Part shown: positions 21,906-34,718 of the stretch, piece by piece | How positions within the stretch are numbered: the stretch's first letter is position 1 | Layout: each line of letters begins with the position of its first letter | Assembly (NCBI GenBank): GCA_008508345.1 | Contig: QNGE01001317.1 | Location: 7,989-71,988, forward strand | Length of the DNA stretch: 64,000 nucleotides | Direction of reading: 5' to 3' | Source: Paragonimus westermani | Taxonomy: Eukaryota > Platyhelminthes > Trematoda > Plagiorchiida > Troglotrematidae | Program-made: the position numbers and the translations under genes | Notes under the pieces: generated by a model | What the model was told of the DNA's origin: nothing | The model's database searches: none | The model's input: the letters and a program-made list of their open reading frames with translations, nothing else

Positions 21906-24900
21906 TTTCTGTACTTTGTTTGCTTCTATGCTCCAAATGACTTGAACTTGCACGTGGTCAGTAATACTGTGTCCAACTGCTTGGTTCAAAGTGTGGAATC
22001 TCAGTGGTTTGTGACCTTCAAATTTCTTAATGCATTCATGTGTTCTCATTTCTTGTGTCGTGGATCAAAACAAGCTATGTGATTGTGTTGTGTCTTAGAT
22101 ATCTCTCTAAACCTAGATTTGTCGCAATCGGAAAAACTGAAAGCCCGGAATATAGCCATTAGCCGTCTAACAAGTTCAGCACAGAACTTGAAACGAAAGA
22201 GGATGGAGACGTGAATGTGTTTGATGTAAGCAGTGAATACTCATAGAAGTGTACACACGTCAAATTTTCCCCTACTTCGTTCAACAAAAAGGTTGGCGGG
22301 ATAGGAGGAAACAGTAACTGTGTTAAGTTTCGGGGTTTCTAAATTTGTGCGAACGAACTTTGTTGTTCTTCTGTAAACGGTGTTGGATTTGGGTAGACAG
22401 GCTGCATGTGCGGAACGAATTCAACAATCGCGGGACTGATTTTCGTGTATTCCACGAAATACTGAGTATTTGGAGTGCACTCAGTTTCTACATCGGGAGT
22501 TGGTGCGTTACCGATGGAATGCAGCATTTGTTCCCTGGGAACTAGTTGATAGGTGAAGAATTTCGCACCGAACACTTGGAATTCTGACGTGAGTATATTT
22601 GGGATTAGAATCGGTGAGCTCGATTACATCGACTACTGTTTCGCACTTAAATGAACGAGCGTTACTTCGCAAGGTGACCGGTCTAGGAACAATTAACCAC
22701 GAGACACCAAAGACCGATTTTCGGTGGTGTTGGAACGTGTAATCTTATGGAATGGTTTGTTTCAGTGAATAAGAGAGGTAGTGGGATTAAGGGTATCACG
22801 GAGAGCGGCCTCCCAATTACTGACTGGAATGGACCTGGAGTTGTTACCAAGGTAAATGGCCCGCCGGAAAGTAACGTTAAAACGTTCCACCTGATCATTC
22901 GACTAAGGATTATATGCCGTCGTTTCGATGTTCACTGTTTCTTCATCGCACCTTATTATTTCCGACAAAATATGACCAGCAGCCCGGGTGGATGTGAGAT
23001 GACATGCCAAACAGAGAACAACTGGCAGAAATGAATGGCGATAGGTGATGTTGTTATATCCAGGAACGCAAATGCGAACAGAAACCTGGAAGATTCATAA
23101 ATTGCTTTAAGTAAACAGTTGCTTCTGGGAGTCGAAGGTCTAAAGAAGCTAAGATTCAGGTGTTTTAAAGGACAAGTTGATTTGAACAGGTTTTCGGTCT
23201 GTCTATTCATAGCACCTCAGTTTGGACTCGACGCAGACGGCATGTCGTCCACCGAGAAAAGCAAATACCCGAAGCGTTCAGAATCAGGAATTGAACGACT
23301 CAAGTGTAGCACAGTGAATCTTCTGGGCCGATCAAAGTAATGTTTCGCAGCGACGATGCAGGATATCCACGGAATAATGCATCAGCAACTCTATCGTTCC
23401 CACCACGGCAGCAGATTAAGTTGAAAGTGTAGCAAGGAACCTCTAGCCATCAACGTTGAATATTGATTTTCTGTTTCCTTAGGTGATTCTTGTTTGGCAC
23501 AAAAACGACTGATCTTTGTTCACTGACTCATCGAAAATTCGTGCAGTGACGCCATATTCTAATGGCTTTGGTTGTCGCAAGGTTGTCTTCTATCAACGAC
23601 GACTGATGTCACTCACTGAATGATGCTGTCCTGGAAAATGGGTTTGCGGAGCTGATACTTAGGTTATCGTGGCAGGCAGACGAAATTTGAAATCTCCGAT
23701 TCTAATAAGAAGGAAGCTTCTGGGTCAACTCCTGTTATCACAGATCGAGCAAGTTCGTTTTCGAAGACTTCGTAGGACTGATGTGTCATTCTGTAAGGAG
23801 ATTGCTTTGTTTTTGATGAAAGGCTGAGTTTTGCCAGAAACTTACGATATCCGTCGGGGGTAATATGCAGAAGACCAGGGACCCCCGGCTTTTGCATTCC
23901 AGATCACGTGGAGGTGGCAAGCTCCACAACGATTGAAACCTGTCAGAGTCTAGTTTTGTACGTCTGGGAAATCTCCCTTCAAGTATCTGATTTGTTAACC
24001 AGCGATTGCACTATTATTTTCGTTGAGTGTTGATCGGTATTAATTAGTGGCTTCATGAAATCGCGCCAGTTTTTTGCGTGTTGCTCTTTCTCCTCCTTGC
24101 CACTAGTAGTGTTGTCTTGGGGGATAATCTGGAAGTGCTTCCGTTCTGATCTGATGGATAATCCATTGAGAACATGATAAGTCGTTAGTTGCATCGAATG
24201 GAGTATGGCAGAATTGAACGAGATGTCCACACACTTCGGATGCAGCGAACGATTTATCTCCACCTCTGATTAACACTTGATGATAGGCACTCTGCTAATC
24301 CATAGTATTGGAAACAACGTAGCTCGAACTCATTGCACGCATAGTGTAAGTTTTCGGAAGTAAACACACCTCTGAGAATTGAAACAGTTGGCAGTTTGGA
24401 TTCGATATCAATCCTACGTTTGTGTCGTTCTTTAGTTGCAATTATGACTTAGAATCGGAGAAGGACTCAGATGACTAAGTAATGCGCCTTCAAAGGGTCT
24501 TCGATTTTCAACCTCATAAAACATTCCTTTAGCGCGGAATGTCGTCACACTTTCGTAGCGGTCAGAGTGTAGCTTGATGAAAGTTTGGAGAGAGCGGATG
24601 GTAGATCAATACGTACAATAAGAACAGTTTATCGCTGTCTTCAGAGGAGGATTTCCAATTTTCCGTGTAAATGCGAAAAATCATGCCCTCATAGCACGTG
24701 GACCCAAATTTGGCAGCACTGAAAGTTTGAAATGCAGTTGTCATTTTTGTAACGTAGATTCACGTAGCAGTGGTTGTGAGTATGAGTCATCAGGCGAGTT
24801 AAAGTAATAGCTACAGAACTCCTTAAGCACTCTGTCGTAAAACGTTGCTTCTGAACGACAGAACTAAGAATATAGGGATTGAAGCTATCAGTATCTGCTA

Positions 24901-26229
24901 ACTTTTTTGAGTATTTCACCAAGTCAGCTGCACTTGACAGACACTGAGGAACGACATTTGTGGTCATGGAAGATAACAAAGATGTAGCCTCATGTCCTTT
25001 ACTGATTGACAGACTTTGTGATAATGCCTCTTATTATCACGAATTATACATGCCAGATCCCTAGCGTGACACTTGAAACGAGGACTTCTGCCACAGCTGT
25101 TGGAGTAGCACCGTTCGCTTACTATTGTAGGTACTCTAGATATACGCTGCAGAGAATCGGAGCGTTTTGGCAAATATGGATAGTAAATTAACGCAAAACG
25201 GGAGAATTTGTAGAGACGAAACGATGCATAGTGTTCTAAGACATCTCCAGAGCCCCAGCTTGTTCACTAGCTGCTTCCAAATGGACCGATTAGTTTTTCT
25301 GGAGGCACTGTCGAATATTGCTAAGCTGCATCTCACCAATGATTGCATCGGGCATCGTATCATTTTGGTTTCGTTTAGCAAAGACTGACGTAGAAGCGCC
25401 ATTTTTCCTCACCAACTTGGGACCCTGATGCATCTGGTCCAGATTTTTGTCGTTGTGTGTGGATAGCGGATGTTGGGCGAGAACCCTGTTTTTGGGCCTC
25501 ACCAAGTATTTTAAAGGTAATAAGTACACCATCCAATGTCTTGCACTCAGCCACGTAATCTTAGACAGCAATCAAAAATCCGGCTGAGGATAATGTGTCC
25601 TTCTGAACCTGATGTAGTTGGTTCGTGGTGATCGGGCATGTGTGCTGCTTTAATTCGGCGGGCTGTGTTAACTGGGAGTTCGGTCTTTGCATATTCAACC
25701 TGGTCATATTGGCCAAAGGGGAGCAGCCAGACGAAAGTCAGAGGCGTTCGTTGCGATCATATGTTGTGGCCTGGTTGGGCATTATGCTTTTTTTGCTTGG
25801 ACTGACTGTGTCTGATTGCTAGGATCGTCTGTACAGAATAACTGTTCCTGTGAGGGCGTGCTGGATCTCTCTTGATGTGGCTGTCAATCCTCTCCTATGT
25901 GGTTGGTGCTGTCATGTCTGCGTGTGTGTGCAAGTCACCTGCTGCCCTGCGGTACAGGCCTTTTAGTCGAGGGCTTTGGTTAAGGGCTCTAATTGCTCTC
26001 CTGCCCAGGTCTAAGCTTCCTGGCAGTACCCAAAGCTCATACATACAATGATGATACTAAATAAAGCAATTGCCATACTGCATCGGCCGTCACGTAGGAT
26101 GAACCGAGTTACTCTATCTGCTGCACATGGCCCGGTGGATAGGCAACAATATGCTACGGCCAGATGCTCACCTCCATTCTTCCCCTCGGCCACGAATCCC
26201 CGAGCAGATGGTGCTCAATCAGATTTCAG
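21906..26229. other. no gene recognised; some coding-like minus-strand segments
   Basis: Several minus-strand frames look protein-like: about 23664-23897, 24689-24979, 25136-25402, and a segment near 25360-25560 with ECKTLDGVLITFKILGEA. Some have plausible splice signals, for example GTAAGT followed by ctccttacag in 23690-23850. I could not join them in phase or recognise a family, so no gene is called. The last part (about 25850-26229) may be the 5' UTR of the LINE that follows. Confidence 0.35.
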
Positions 26230-29200
26230 TGCCCGGAAGACCAACTTGAGACAGGTCCGGAAACTCGAGGCGCTCACTATTGGGACGTGAAAAGTGCGCA
26301 CGCTGCTGGATCGATGCAGCGTCAGAGAACGACGGGAACGACGCACCGCCCTGATCGCGATGGAACTGCGTCGATATGGAGTCGACGTAGCAGCGATGAG
26401 CGAGACAAGGCTTGCAGACCAAGGTAAGTTGCGGGAAGCAGGCCCCGGGTACACGTTCTACTGAATAAATTACCTGGCAGACAGTGTTCGGAAGCATGGT
26501 GCCTGTTTTGCAGTCGCTGACCGCATCAATGGTTTGATGATAGGCGAACCGCACGGCATCAGCCCTCGAATCTGTCGATGCGTCTGCGACTCGGTCGAGG
26601 TAAGTGTGTTACATCTGTTAGTGTTTGTTGTCCAACTATATGTCACACTGATGATACCAAGGACCAGTTCTATGATCAGCTGTCCGCCACAATCCGGTCT
26701 GCGCCAGTGAATGACCGACTGATTGTTTTGGGTGACTTGAACGCTAGAGTTGGGCGCGACTCAATAGCTTGGCCGGGAGTCCTCGGACCCTACGGCATTT
26801 GTTCAGTCACCGCGAACGGTGATCGTCTGCTGCACCTGTGTGCTACTCACGAGCTGGTTATCACGAACACCCGATTCCAGCTGGATGCGAGCGACATCAC
26901 GACGTGGACTCATCCACGCGGCGGACGCCACCATATGCTTGACTACGTGATTGTGCGGCAGCGCGACATTCGTGAAGTGCGCATCACGCGGGTGATGCCC
27001 GGCGTTGAATGTAGCACGGACCATAGGCTGGTCAGGACCAAATTGTTTATTCATGTATGTAAGTCTCTCCACTGTAGATCTTCAGGACAATGGCAGAAGT
27101 TGGATATTAGACGGCTGGAGGACTGGGAGACGAAGACTGCCTTCCAACGTGCAGTCGTCCCTCGTCTACAAAACGCTCCTTCATCCACTACCCCCGAGGG
27201 TATGTGGCAACATCTGAAGGAACAGATCATGGCTGCATCCACCGGGACGATCGGTGTGGAGCGCAAGAAACGCCCGGATTGGTTTGATGAAAACAACGTG
27301 GCTATCTGTAACTTTTTACGAGAGAAGGATGCCGCGTTCGCCACATCCACACTGCACCCGGCCAATGGAGCGAAGAAGGCTAGGTTCCGGAGCATTCGCC
27401 GTCAACTGACTGAGCGTGTTTGCGGAATTAAGGACAACTGGTGAAGGAAACAGGACGAGCGCATGCAGGGTCTTGCAGATCGTCGGCAACACAAGGAGCT
27501 TTACGATCCGTTTAAAGCTATCTTCGGTCCGTCTATCCAGTCTACTAAAGCACTGGTAGACGTGGACAGCGGCTATTCTTGCAGCCAGCCGGAGAACATC
27601 ATGAAAGTCAGGCGGAACCACTTTGGCAGCCTGCTAAACCGCCCCACTACAATTGATTAGGTGGCTGTGAACAGCCTGCCGCAACAGGACGTCAAATCTC
27701 GGCTTGCTCTCGCCCCAGACTTGCTGGAGTTGTAGAGGGCGATTGGTCAACTGCGCAACTGGTAGGCCGCAGGCGAGGATGGGTTGCCAGGTGAGATCCA
27801 GAAGAATGGCGGTCCGGCGTTGGAACGCGCTCTGCTCCGGCTGGTTCACTCCATTTGGGAGCACGAGGTGATGCCGCAAGACTTCAAGGACGCCATTGTC
27901 GTACCCTTGTTCAAAGGGAAGGGTAGCAAACAATGCGCCCACAGCTATCGAGGTATCAACCTGTTGAGCTGTGCAGGCAAGGTGCTTGCCAGAATCCTCC
28001 TGAACCGTTTGAATGCAACTGTTTTGTAGGTCAATGATCTCGGGGAGCAGTGTTGATTGTGAGCGAGTCGAAGTACAATCAACCTGGTGTTTGCTGCTCA
28101 ACAGCTTCAGGAGAAGTGCCGGGAACTGAACTAACCCTTATATGTCCTGTTCGTGGACCTCACCAAGGCCTTCGATTTCGTGAGCCGCGAAACGCTGTGG
28201 ACGGTGCTTGGTAAGTTTAGATGTCCACGTGAGTTCGTCAGTATGGTTAGATTGTTGCATGTGGGCATGAAGGCGAAGGTGCAATCGTGTGGATCGACCT
28301 CTGATGATTTTGACATCGTCACTGGCGTGAAGCAGGGTTGTGTTCTAGCTCCAGCGTTGTTCAGCTTATATATTTCACTGCCATGGTAACAGTTGTTTTT
28401 CGGATCTCTGGAAAGAATGATGCTGAGGTCAAAAGCCGGACGAACGCTGATGACATCGCCTTGCTGGCACAGAGTGAAGAAGAACTGCAACGTGTAGCTA
28501 CAGCTTTCGAGTCGGAAGCATCAAAGTTTTGATAGGATATCAACACAGGTAAGACGTTTTCGTTCTTCCAGCCCTCCCCTGGTGGAGGTGCTGCTTGTGT
28601 ACCGCCACCTCATATTCGCGTTTTTGTAGACCCTGTGAATGGCTGCGGGGATTTTTTACGTGGATAGCAACCTGTCGACAGATCTGTCCGTAAACCACGA
28701 GTTGAGAGCGCCTGTGGCGTAGGTTAGCGCTGCTTTCGAACGTCTTGAAAGGCGTGTCTAAAAGAATCATAGCCTGAGGATGGCCACGAAGCTGTGTCTA
28801 CCGCCCAATGGCACTGTCTACACTGCTGTACGGCAATGAGACGTGGACATTGTATCAACGGAACGTGAGCTATCTGAGCCGCTTCCATGCGCAGTGTCTG
28901 AGGCGCATCTTGGGTATTCGGTGGTCGGACATGATTCCGAACACTGAGGTACTGCGTCGAGCGGGTATGGACGGGATGAAGGCCATGTTGATGCTGAATC
29001 AGCTCCGTTGGCTCGGTCACGTCCGTCGGATGGGCGATGACCGTATCCCGAAGCAGTTACTGTACGGACAAGTGGAGTCAGGTAAGCGAAATCCCGGTGG
29101 CCAGAAGCGGAGGTACCAGGATGTTGTGCAGGTATGTCTTTCACGTTGTAACATTGATTTTAGATGTTGGGAAGATTTGGCGTTGAACCGGACGGCCTGG

Positions 29201-30315
29201 AGGAATACGGTTCGGGCGGGCGTCCGAACGTTCAACGAGCAACTAACATCGTCACTGGCGTGAAGCAGGGTTGTGTTCTAGCTCCAGCGTTGTTCAGCTT
29301 ATATATTTCACTGCCATGGTAACAGTTGTTTTTCGGATCTCTGGAAAGAATGATGCTGAGGTCAAAAGCCGGACGAACGCTGATGACATCGCCTTGCTGG
29401 CACAGAGTGAAGAAGAACTGCAACGTGTAGCTACAGCTTTCGAGTCGGAAGCATCAAAGTTTTGATAGGATATCAACACAGGTAAGACGTTTTCGTTCTT
29501 CCAGCCCTCCCCTGGTGGAGGTGCTGCTTGTGTACCGCCACCTCATATTCGCGTTTTTGTAGACCCTGTGAATGGCTGCGGGGATTTTTTACGTGGATAG
29601 CAACCTGTCGACAGATCTGTCCGTAAACCACGAGTTGAGAGCGCCTGTGGCGTAGGTTAGCGCTGCTTTCGAACGTCTTGAAAGGCGTGTCTAAAAGAAT
29701 CATAGCCTGAGGATGGCCACGAAGCTGTGTCTACCGCCCAATGGCACTGTCTACACTGCTGTACGGCAATGAGACGTGGACATTGTATCAACGGAACGTG
29801 AGCTATCTGAGCCGCTTCCATGCGCAGTGTCTGAGGCGCATCTTGGGTATTCGGTGGTCGGACATGATTCCGAACACTGAGGTACTGCGTCGAGCGGGTA
29901 TGGACGGGATGAAGGCCATGTTGATGCTGAATCAGCTCCGTTGGCTCGGTCACGTCCGTCGGATGGGCGATGACCGTATCCCGAAGCAGTTACTGTACGG
30001 ACAAGTGGAGTCAGGTAAGCGAAATCCCGGTGGCCAGAAGCGGAGGTACCAGGATATTTTGCAGGTATGTCTTTCACGTTGTAACATTGATTTTAGAGGT
30101 TGGGAAGATTTGGCGTTGAACTGGACGGCCTGGAGGAATACGGTTCGGGCGGGCGTCCGAAAGTTCAACGAGCAATTATTGCGCGGTCGCGAGCGGAAGC
30201 GTGCGGTACGCAAAGGAACCATCGGTGCCATAGGTCGCGGTGACGTGACTATATGGCGTTGCGATGTGTGCGGCCGCGAATGCACTAGCCGTTTTGGGGT
30301 TAGTAGGTCTCCAAC
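26230..30315 (+). mobile_element. long LINE: APE endonuclease plus reverse transcriptase, decayed and partly duplicated
   Basis: The N-terminal endonuclease starts near 26275 (KVRTLLD, SETRLAD), then in the main frame GDLNARVGRDSIAWPGVLG, TTWTHPRGGRHHMLDYV, and CSTDHRLVRTKL, the catalytic Asp-His pair. RT follows: DEGLPGEIQKN-like finger region near 27780, SYRGINLLSCAGKVLARIL, motif A (FVDLTKAFDFVSRETLW), motif B (GVKQGCVLAPALFSL), and catalytic box NADDIALL, where the usual Tyr/Phe is Asn. The C-terminus has LLYGNETWTLYQRNVSYL, LRRILGIRWSDMIPN, QLRWLGHVRRM and a CDVCGRECTSRFG zinc-like tail. Stops occur at many points. The GC content is visibly higher than in the flanks. A 933-bp tandem duplication affects motif B to the C-terminus. 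The clade is not assigned with certainty. Confidence 0.9.
28313..30178. repeat. 933-bp direct tandem duplication within the LINE
   Basis: Copy 1 is 28313-29245 and copy 2 is 29246-30178. Both start acatcgtcactgg. As far as I can compare, the first 800 or so bases are identical, including stops and frameshifts. About six differences all fall in the last 130 bases (for example gatgttgtgc versus gatattttgc). The shared stops show that duplication followed inactivation. Confidence 0.92.
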
Positions 30316-30530
30316 GTACTCATAGTACACCGTCGGCGAAGAGGCGACGAGTGCGTTAGGCTCATGTAGGTCATATCAGTGTATTCATTCTACTTCTGTT
30401 AATGACTGCATCGGCCAACATCCTGGTCGTTGACAACTAATCCGCCTCTCCTTTCAGAAACTTGAGTGTCTGTGGTCTTCTATCCATTCTTTTCTTCGGC
30501 TTTTTTGGTGTACTGTGCGATGAATGGTCT
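30305..30530 (+). mobile_element. LINE 3' untranslated region, copy 1
   Basis: It follows the zinc-like tail of the LINE. It aligns at lower identity with 30948-31165: caacgtactca..gtacaccg, gtaggtcatatca, gactgcatcggcca, and the pyrimidine-rich end. This marks it as a conserved 3' UTR of the family. Confidence 0.7.
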
Positions 30531-30947
30531 GCCAGGCTTTACATAGTTCGATGAGAATTTTGCTTTTCATCACTGTCTTCTTTGGGATGCACTAACCGAC
30601 CCTCGTATACTGCAATGCTACACTTCACAAATCTTTCTTCTTAGTTTAGGACTCGTCATTGCAGTCTCTCTCTGTTTAGTTTCCGAGAGACAAGAATTTC
30701 CTTTCCTTATTAGCCAATCAACTGGTTAACCAGCATTGGTCGGCTGGACACAAAGGCCCCACTGGTACACCTCCCGGTCTTATTCCTTCGGGTTTACACT
30801 GGATATGTGGTGTGTGGGTGGAACTGCAAGTAGTGCAGCGCAAGCCAATTGCAGTGATGGATAAGCGCAGGCGTCCTTTGGCTTCGGTCACCCTAACAGG
30901 CTAATCTGTCAACCATGCTGCGTTGTGATTTGCAGCCGTTTAGTTAA
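30531..30947. other. spacer, no gene recognised
   Basis: Sequence between the two LINE 3' ends. It has no recognised coding frame. Confidence 0.4.
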
Positions 30948-31165
30948 ATAGGTCATCAGCGTACTCGTATTGCACCGCCGGTGAAGAGACGACGATCATG
31001 TTAGGTTCAGTTCAAGTAGGTCATATCACTTCATGATTCCATTTCTGGTAACTATTACATCGGTCATGGCCATGGTCATAAGGCAACTGATTCACTCCTC
31101 TTTTTAGACAATTGGGTGTCTGCGGTATTCTACTCATTCTTTGCTTCAGCGTTGCTGGTGTGTTC
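30948..31165 (+). mobile_element. second, diverged LINE 3' end (5'-truncated copy)
   Basis: Related to 30305-30530 but not identical (for example gcgtactcgtattgcaccgccgg versus the first copy's equivalent). It has no RT sequence immediately before it, so it is either a severely 5'-truncated insertion or an old tandem 3' end. Confidence 0.65.
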
Positions 31166-31204
31166 CAGTATAAAGGTTTTGTGTTCATAATAATGCTTGA
31201 TTTG

Positions 31205-31655
31205 ATGACGTCTGATCCCCGCTTTATTACGTCGTTCTTTGTGTTCGTGCATATATTTGGTCACGAACTTATTCAACTTGGCCGAATAAAATCCATGGTT
31301 CTTTGATTTTCACGTGAGTTAATTCATACTATTCTCCTTGTTATTGGACATCTTAATAATAACACACTTGATTGTACGGCCGTGTTTTTAAATGGAAATC
31401 GGTTGTTGGGTTGGCTGTGGATTCATTAGACTCTCGCTACATCACAGAAATGACTTCCTGGGATCCGGCCTATCGACAAACTTTGCGAAATGACAACACT
31501 TCTGAGGAACGCCACCCGAGGTGGTCGAAACTTAGAGTATTACAACTCGTTCGTAACGTTGTGTTATTTCCAATCCGTTTATCAAGACTGAACCTAGCTT
31601 GACGAATCATTAGAATTCTGGAATCGGCAGTCCTCGACAATATCCGTGCACGAAG
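31205..31655 (+). repeat. dispersed repeat module M, copy 2
   Basis: Longer partner of 17538-17893. It contains an open frame (31372-31602, with SLDSRYITEMTSWDPAYRQT) that is cut short in copy 1. No family is recognised. It is followed within 25 bp by a gypsy integrase scrap. Confidence 0.8.
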
Positions 31656-31677
31656 TTGTCACATTTAACTTTTTTAT

Positions 31678-31814
31678 GAGATATCGGAACCGGTCAAATT
31701 GAACGCATTCAAAGGAAGATTGCGTTGACCTGTTTATCGATCTTCTGGCGCATCTTCACGAACGAACGCATTATTGGACGCGCGTTTTACTCCTTTGTCC
31801 ATGGGAAATGATTC
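31678..31814 (+). mobile_element. Ty3/gypsy integrase scrap (duplicate of 40763-40899)
   Basis: The 137 bases match 40763-40899 with only a handful of differences. In the longer context at 40600-40900 the sequence reads as the end of a gypsy integrase core, so this is the same region without its upstream half. Confidence 0.7.
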
Positions 31815-31840
31815 AATAAATAAATATAAATAAATAATAT

Positions 31841-33248
31841 ATATTTCCCAACGTATATGTGAGAAGCACGCTTGGCTATGCGCGTTCAATGTGGATATTT
31901 GCAAACCATACATAAACGAATAATTTAACAGTAGCACAAACGTGGAGTTTCTTGCAAGAATTATGTGTTCAAAGAGAAAACGACTGTAGTTTATGGAACT
32001 TTCACGCACGCAACAGAGAAATAGATAGTTCGCTGATTTCACAGATTCAGTCTAGAAAATGGGATGTTACACTAACTCACTGTTTACAAGGTTGTGTGAT
32101 GAGCGATTTTTCAAATATTTCAAGGTCACTCCGGGAGGGTGTCCAAACGCACCTTCGGAATTTATTGCTCTTAAGGAATAAGATTGGCGTCCGGAAATTG
32201 TCAAGATAAATCAGCTTTGGCGAGACATAGCGGAAAATCCCAAAATCAAGCGGAGGAATGGGTAGATTCCAACACAGGATTTCGTCGATTGCTCGAAAAC
32301 GTCACAAAGTTGAACATCTCGTGAACCGTTCAGCTTAGACGAAGTTCCGTGCGTCCATCCGTCACAGATACATTTCCTCGCTCAATGGATAATATGGGAA
32401 TCGGGAGAGAGAACGTAATTTCACAAGTTAGATGAGAAAATGTGGGGTTATAACATTTACTATGACAGGCAATATGTATGGGGAATTTTTGACAAAGAAC
32501 TCGTTCGACATTATTATTTTTGCTATGATTATTGGAATATATAACCTTATCTACTGTTTGTTGTGGTATTTTACTATGCACTCGAGATTTATTCGGGTAA
32601 ATGGGGAGTTGAGTCGACGGTTTGGAGGGCCGCATGAAATGTGCGTGACAAATAAAGCTCACATGACATCGTCCTGTTGGACTTATTATTAAGCGCCGAG
32701 TTCACATTTCATAGCAATTTGGGCGTTGCATATACGTGAGCAAACACGTCATTAAAATAATTTTGGGTGTCATAGGCCAATTGCTAGATGATCTTGTGAG
32801 TAAGCCATATAACAAACCGTTTCAAGCAAGCTGTTCTCGACAGGTGGTAGACAGCAGATTGGTTGTATACGTATTACGCATCTGACGGCTGAATGTTTTT
32901 CGGACCACACTCAAAAAGGTCGTCAGGTGAAACAGAAAGTTTGAAGATGGACATCGTGTTTGTAAACGTAAGATAGCTGACCAAACCCTTTTTAAAACGT
33001 TGAATGTTGCTACTATATCGACTGTTTAGTTTTGTTCCCCAATTGACCTTTAGTGCTGCCAATTTCAGAACATCATTCGGTGTTTCCAGTATTCCTACTT
33101 CGCTCCAGTGTTTCTCCCGACATTCCTGTTCAGCTCACTGTAATATTAGACTTCCGGGATGAGGAGTTATATCAGCTTTCAGCTTGCATCATTTAATGTT
33201 GCATCGGAGAAGCTTTTCAGAGAATCAGACGTCGAAATATTTCACAAC
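31841..33248. mobile_element. internally deleted (non-autonomous) copy of the transposon at 34031-41141
   Basis: Its left part (31841-32215) matches 34031-34390 at moderate identity. Its middle (about 32278-33010) matches 39680-40440, and its right part (33010-33248) matches 40910-41141 at high identity. The 5 kb that carries the transposase in the long copy is absent. Both copies are bounded by atatttc[c/a]caac in direct orientation at each end. No inverted terminal repeat was found, so the class assignment rests on the transposase in the long copy. Confidence 0.65.
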
Positions 33249-33779
33249 CTGTGACCTGAATAAGTTAGACAACACGTGGGTCGAGGAAAGACTGACGGGT
33301 TTACAATCTCGCACACGTAATGACGGAAAACTGGACGGTTTCCTCAACGGCTCGGAAGGAAACAAACTCCGCAGATCTTCTCATCGTGCGTCCAGAACAG
33401 TGCCGGCAATGCCGATCATATTTTTAATACGTCGGGGATGTTTGAGGGGAATCACGAATAAAGGGTGATTTCGCCATATAAATTAAAATTTCAGGCTTGA
33501 AACTTCATGACAGACATTTCTGATGCGTGAATTTTAATTTAGCTCACTTTTTGACTAACCCTCTCTCAATTTTGCAACTTAACCGGACTTAATCACCCAT
33601 ACATATTGTTTTGCCCGCTTATAGTTCACTGCGTGGCTTAGTCGCTCCACTTGGCTTGCTTCACCGGAGTTCAGCCCCTTCTGTTCTGTTTGCTTTACAG
33701 TCGATATTGGTGGTCATAGATTATGTTACGCATTATATTGTTAAGAGAATGGTGTAGTGAGTGCCAGTGATCGCACCAT
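33249..33779. other. spacer between the two transposon copies
   Basis: No recognised gene. It leads into the gypsy integrase fragment. Confidence 0.4.
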
Positions 33780-34018
33780 ACTACTAACAGCAAAAGGCAT
33801 ATTTGCCGGTGCAGAAGAATGAAGTTAACAAGCATGTGGGGGTACGTCAGCAGTGTGATCTACTGAAGAGCGCTAACTATACCAGCAAATACCTCACACA
33901 ACCAATCCCGGCCAGCAAAATTGGGGATTTACGATCGGTGGATGTGATGGGCCCCTTTCCACCGACCAATTCCATGAGTCAATACATCGCAGTCATCACT
34001 AAGTATTTCACGAGATAA
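33780..34018 (+). mobile_element. Ty3/gypsy integrase, N-terminal core fragment
   Basis: The frame at 33803-34018 reads QQCDLLKSANYTSKYL and then GDLRSVDVMGPFPPTNSM and YIAVITKYFTR. This matches the integrase zinc-finger end and the first catalytic Asp (in VDVMGP), which normally precedes DYFTRW. It stops abruptly 12 bp before the left end of the transposon copy at 34031, which suggests that the transposon interrupted the integrase. The second half of such a core appears at 40600-40900. Confidence 0.8.
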
Positions 34019-34718
34019 CAGTGATGTAGTATATTTCACAACATATGTGTGAGAAGGAGGCTGGATTATGCGCGATCTTCGCAGATAAACAGAGGGGATA
34101 CAGAACAACAAATAATTAAAGTACAAACGTGAAATCGGTTACCAAAAAGGGCTTGATCAAGAAGAGGATGGTTATACTTTGCGAAACCTCAGGGCATGCA
34201 GCAGGAAAATAGATGATTCGCTCGCTATCAAGATACGCTTCATAAATTGTTATGTTACGTCAGTTTATCTTTCACTAGATTGTGTCTGGTAGATGTTTCA
34301 AACAGTTCAAGGTCATTCTAGGGAGAACGTCGGTAGGTAGGCATCGGCTGTAAAAGTGCACGTGATTGGTCGAAAATTTTGTTGGCGCTCATTTGAAAAT
34401 TGGCTGTAGATTGGTATATGTGTGTGGTGGTTTCCGTCTAAGTTAACATGTTCTGCAGGAACGCTCAACATGGTAGAATGGGGAATATGACTTTTCTCGT
34501 TCATATAAGTGTGTATCGGAGGCAAGCTGAATGATGTATGTGATGTGTGATCTATCGGTAGTACGTGCGGTTTGGTTGGATTCCTTAGGTGGTTTATGGC
34601 CATGTATGGCTTCGCCATATGAGTGAATTAGGAGTCAGTTTGTGTTCCGGATGGACGCTGGTTTCCATCGTCAATGAATGTGGGGTGTTTAAATGTAGGG
34701 CTTGGAAGTTCTGTTTGA

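Noticed and set aside
30064..30096. A 32-nt intron in the LINE (GTATGT...TTTTAG)
   Set aside because: Reading straight through (LSRCNIDFRGWEDLAL) matches the expected family sequence, so the splice-like ends are coincidental.
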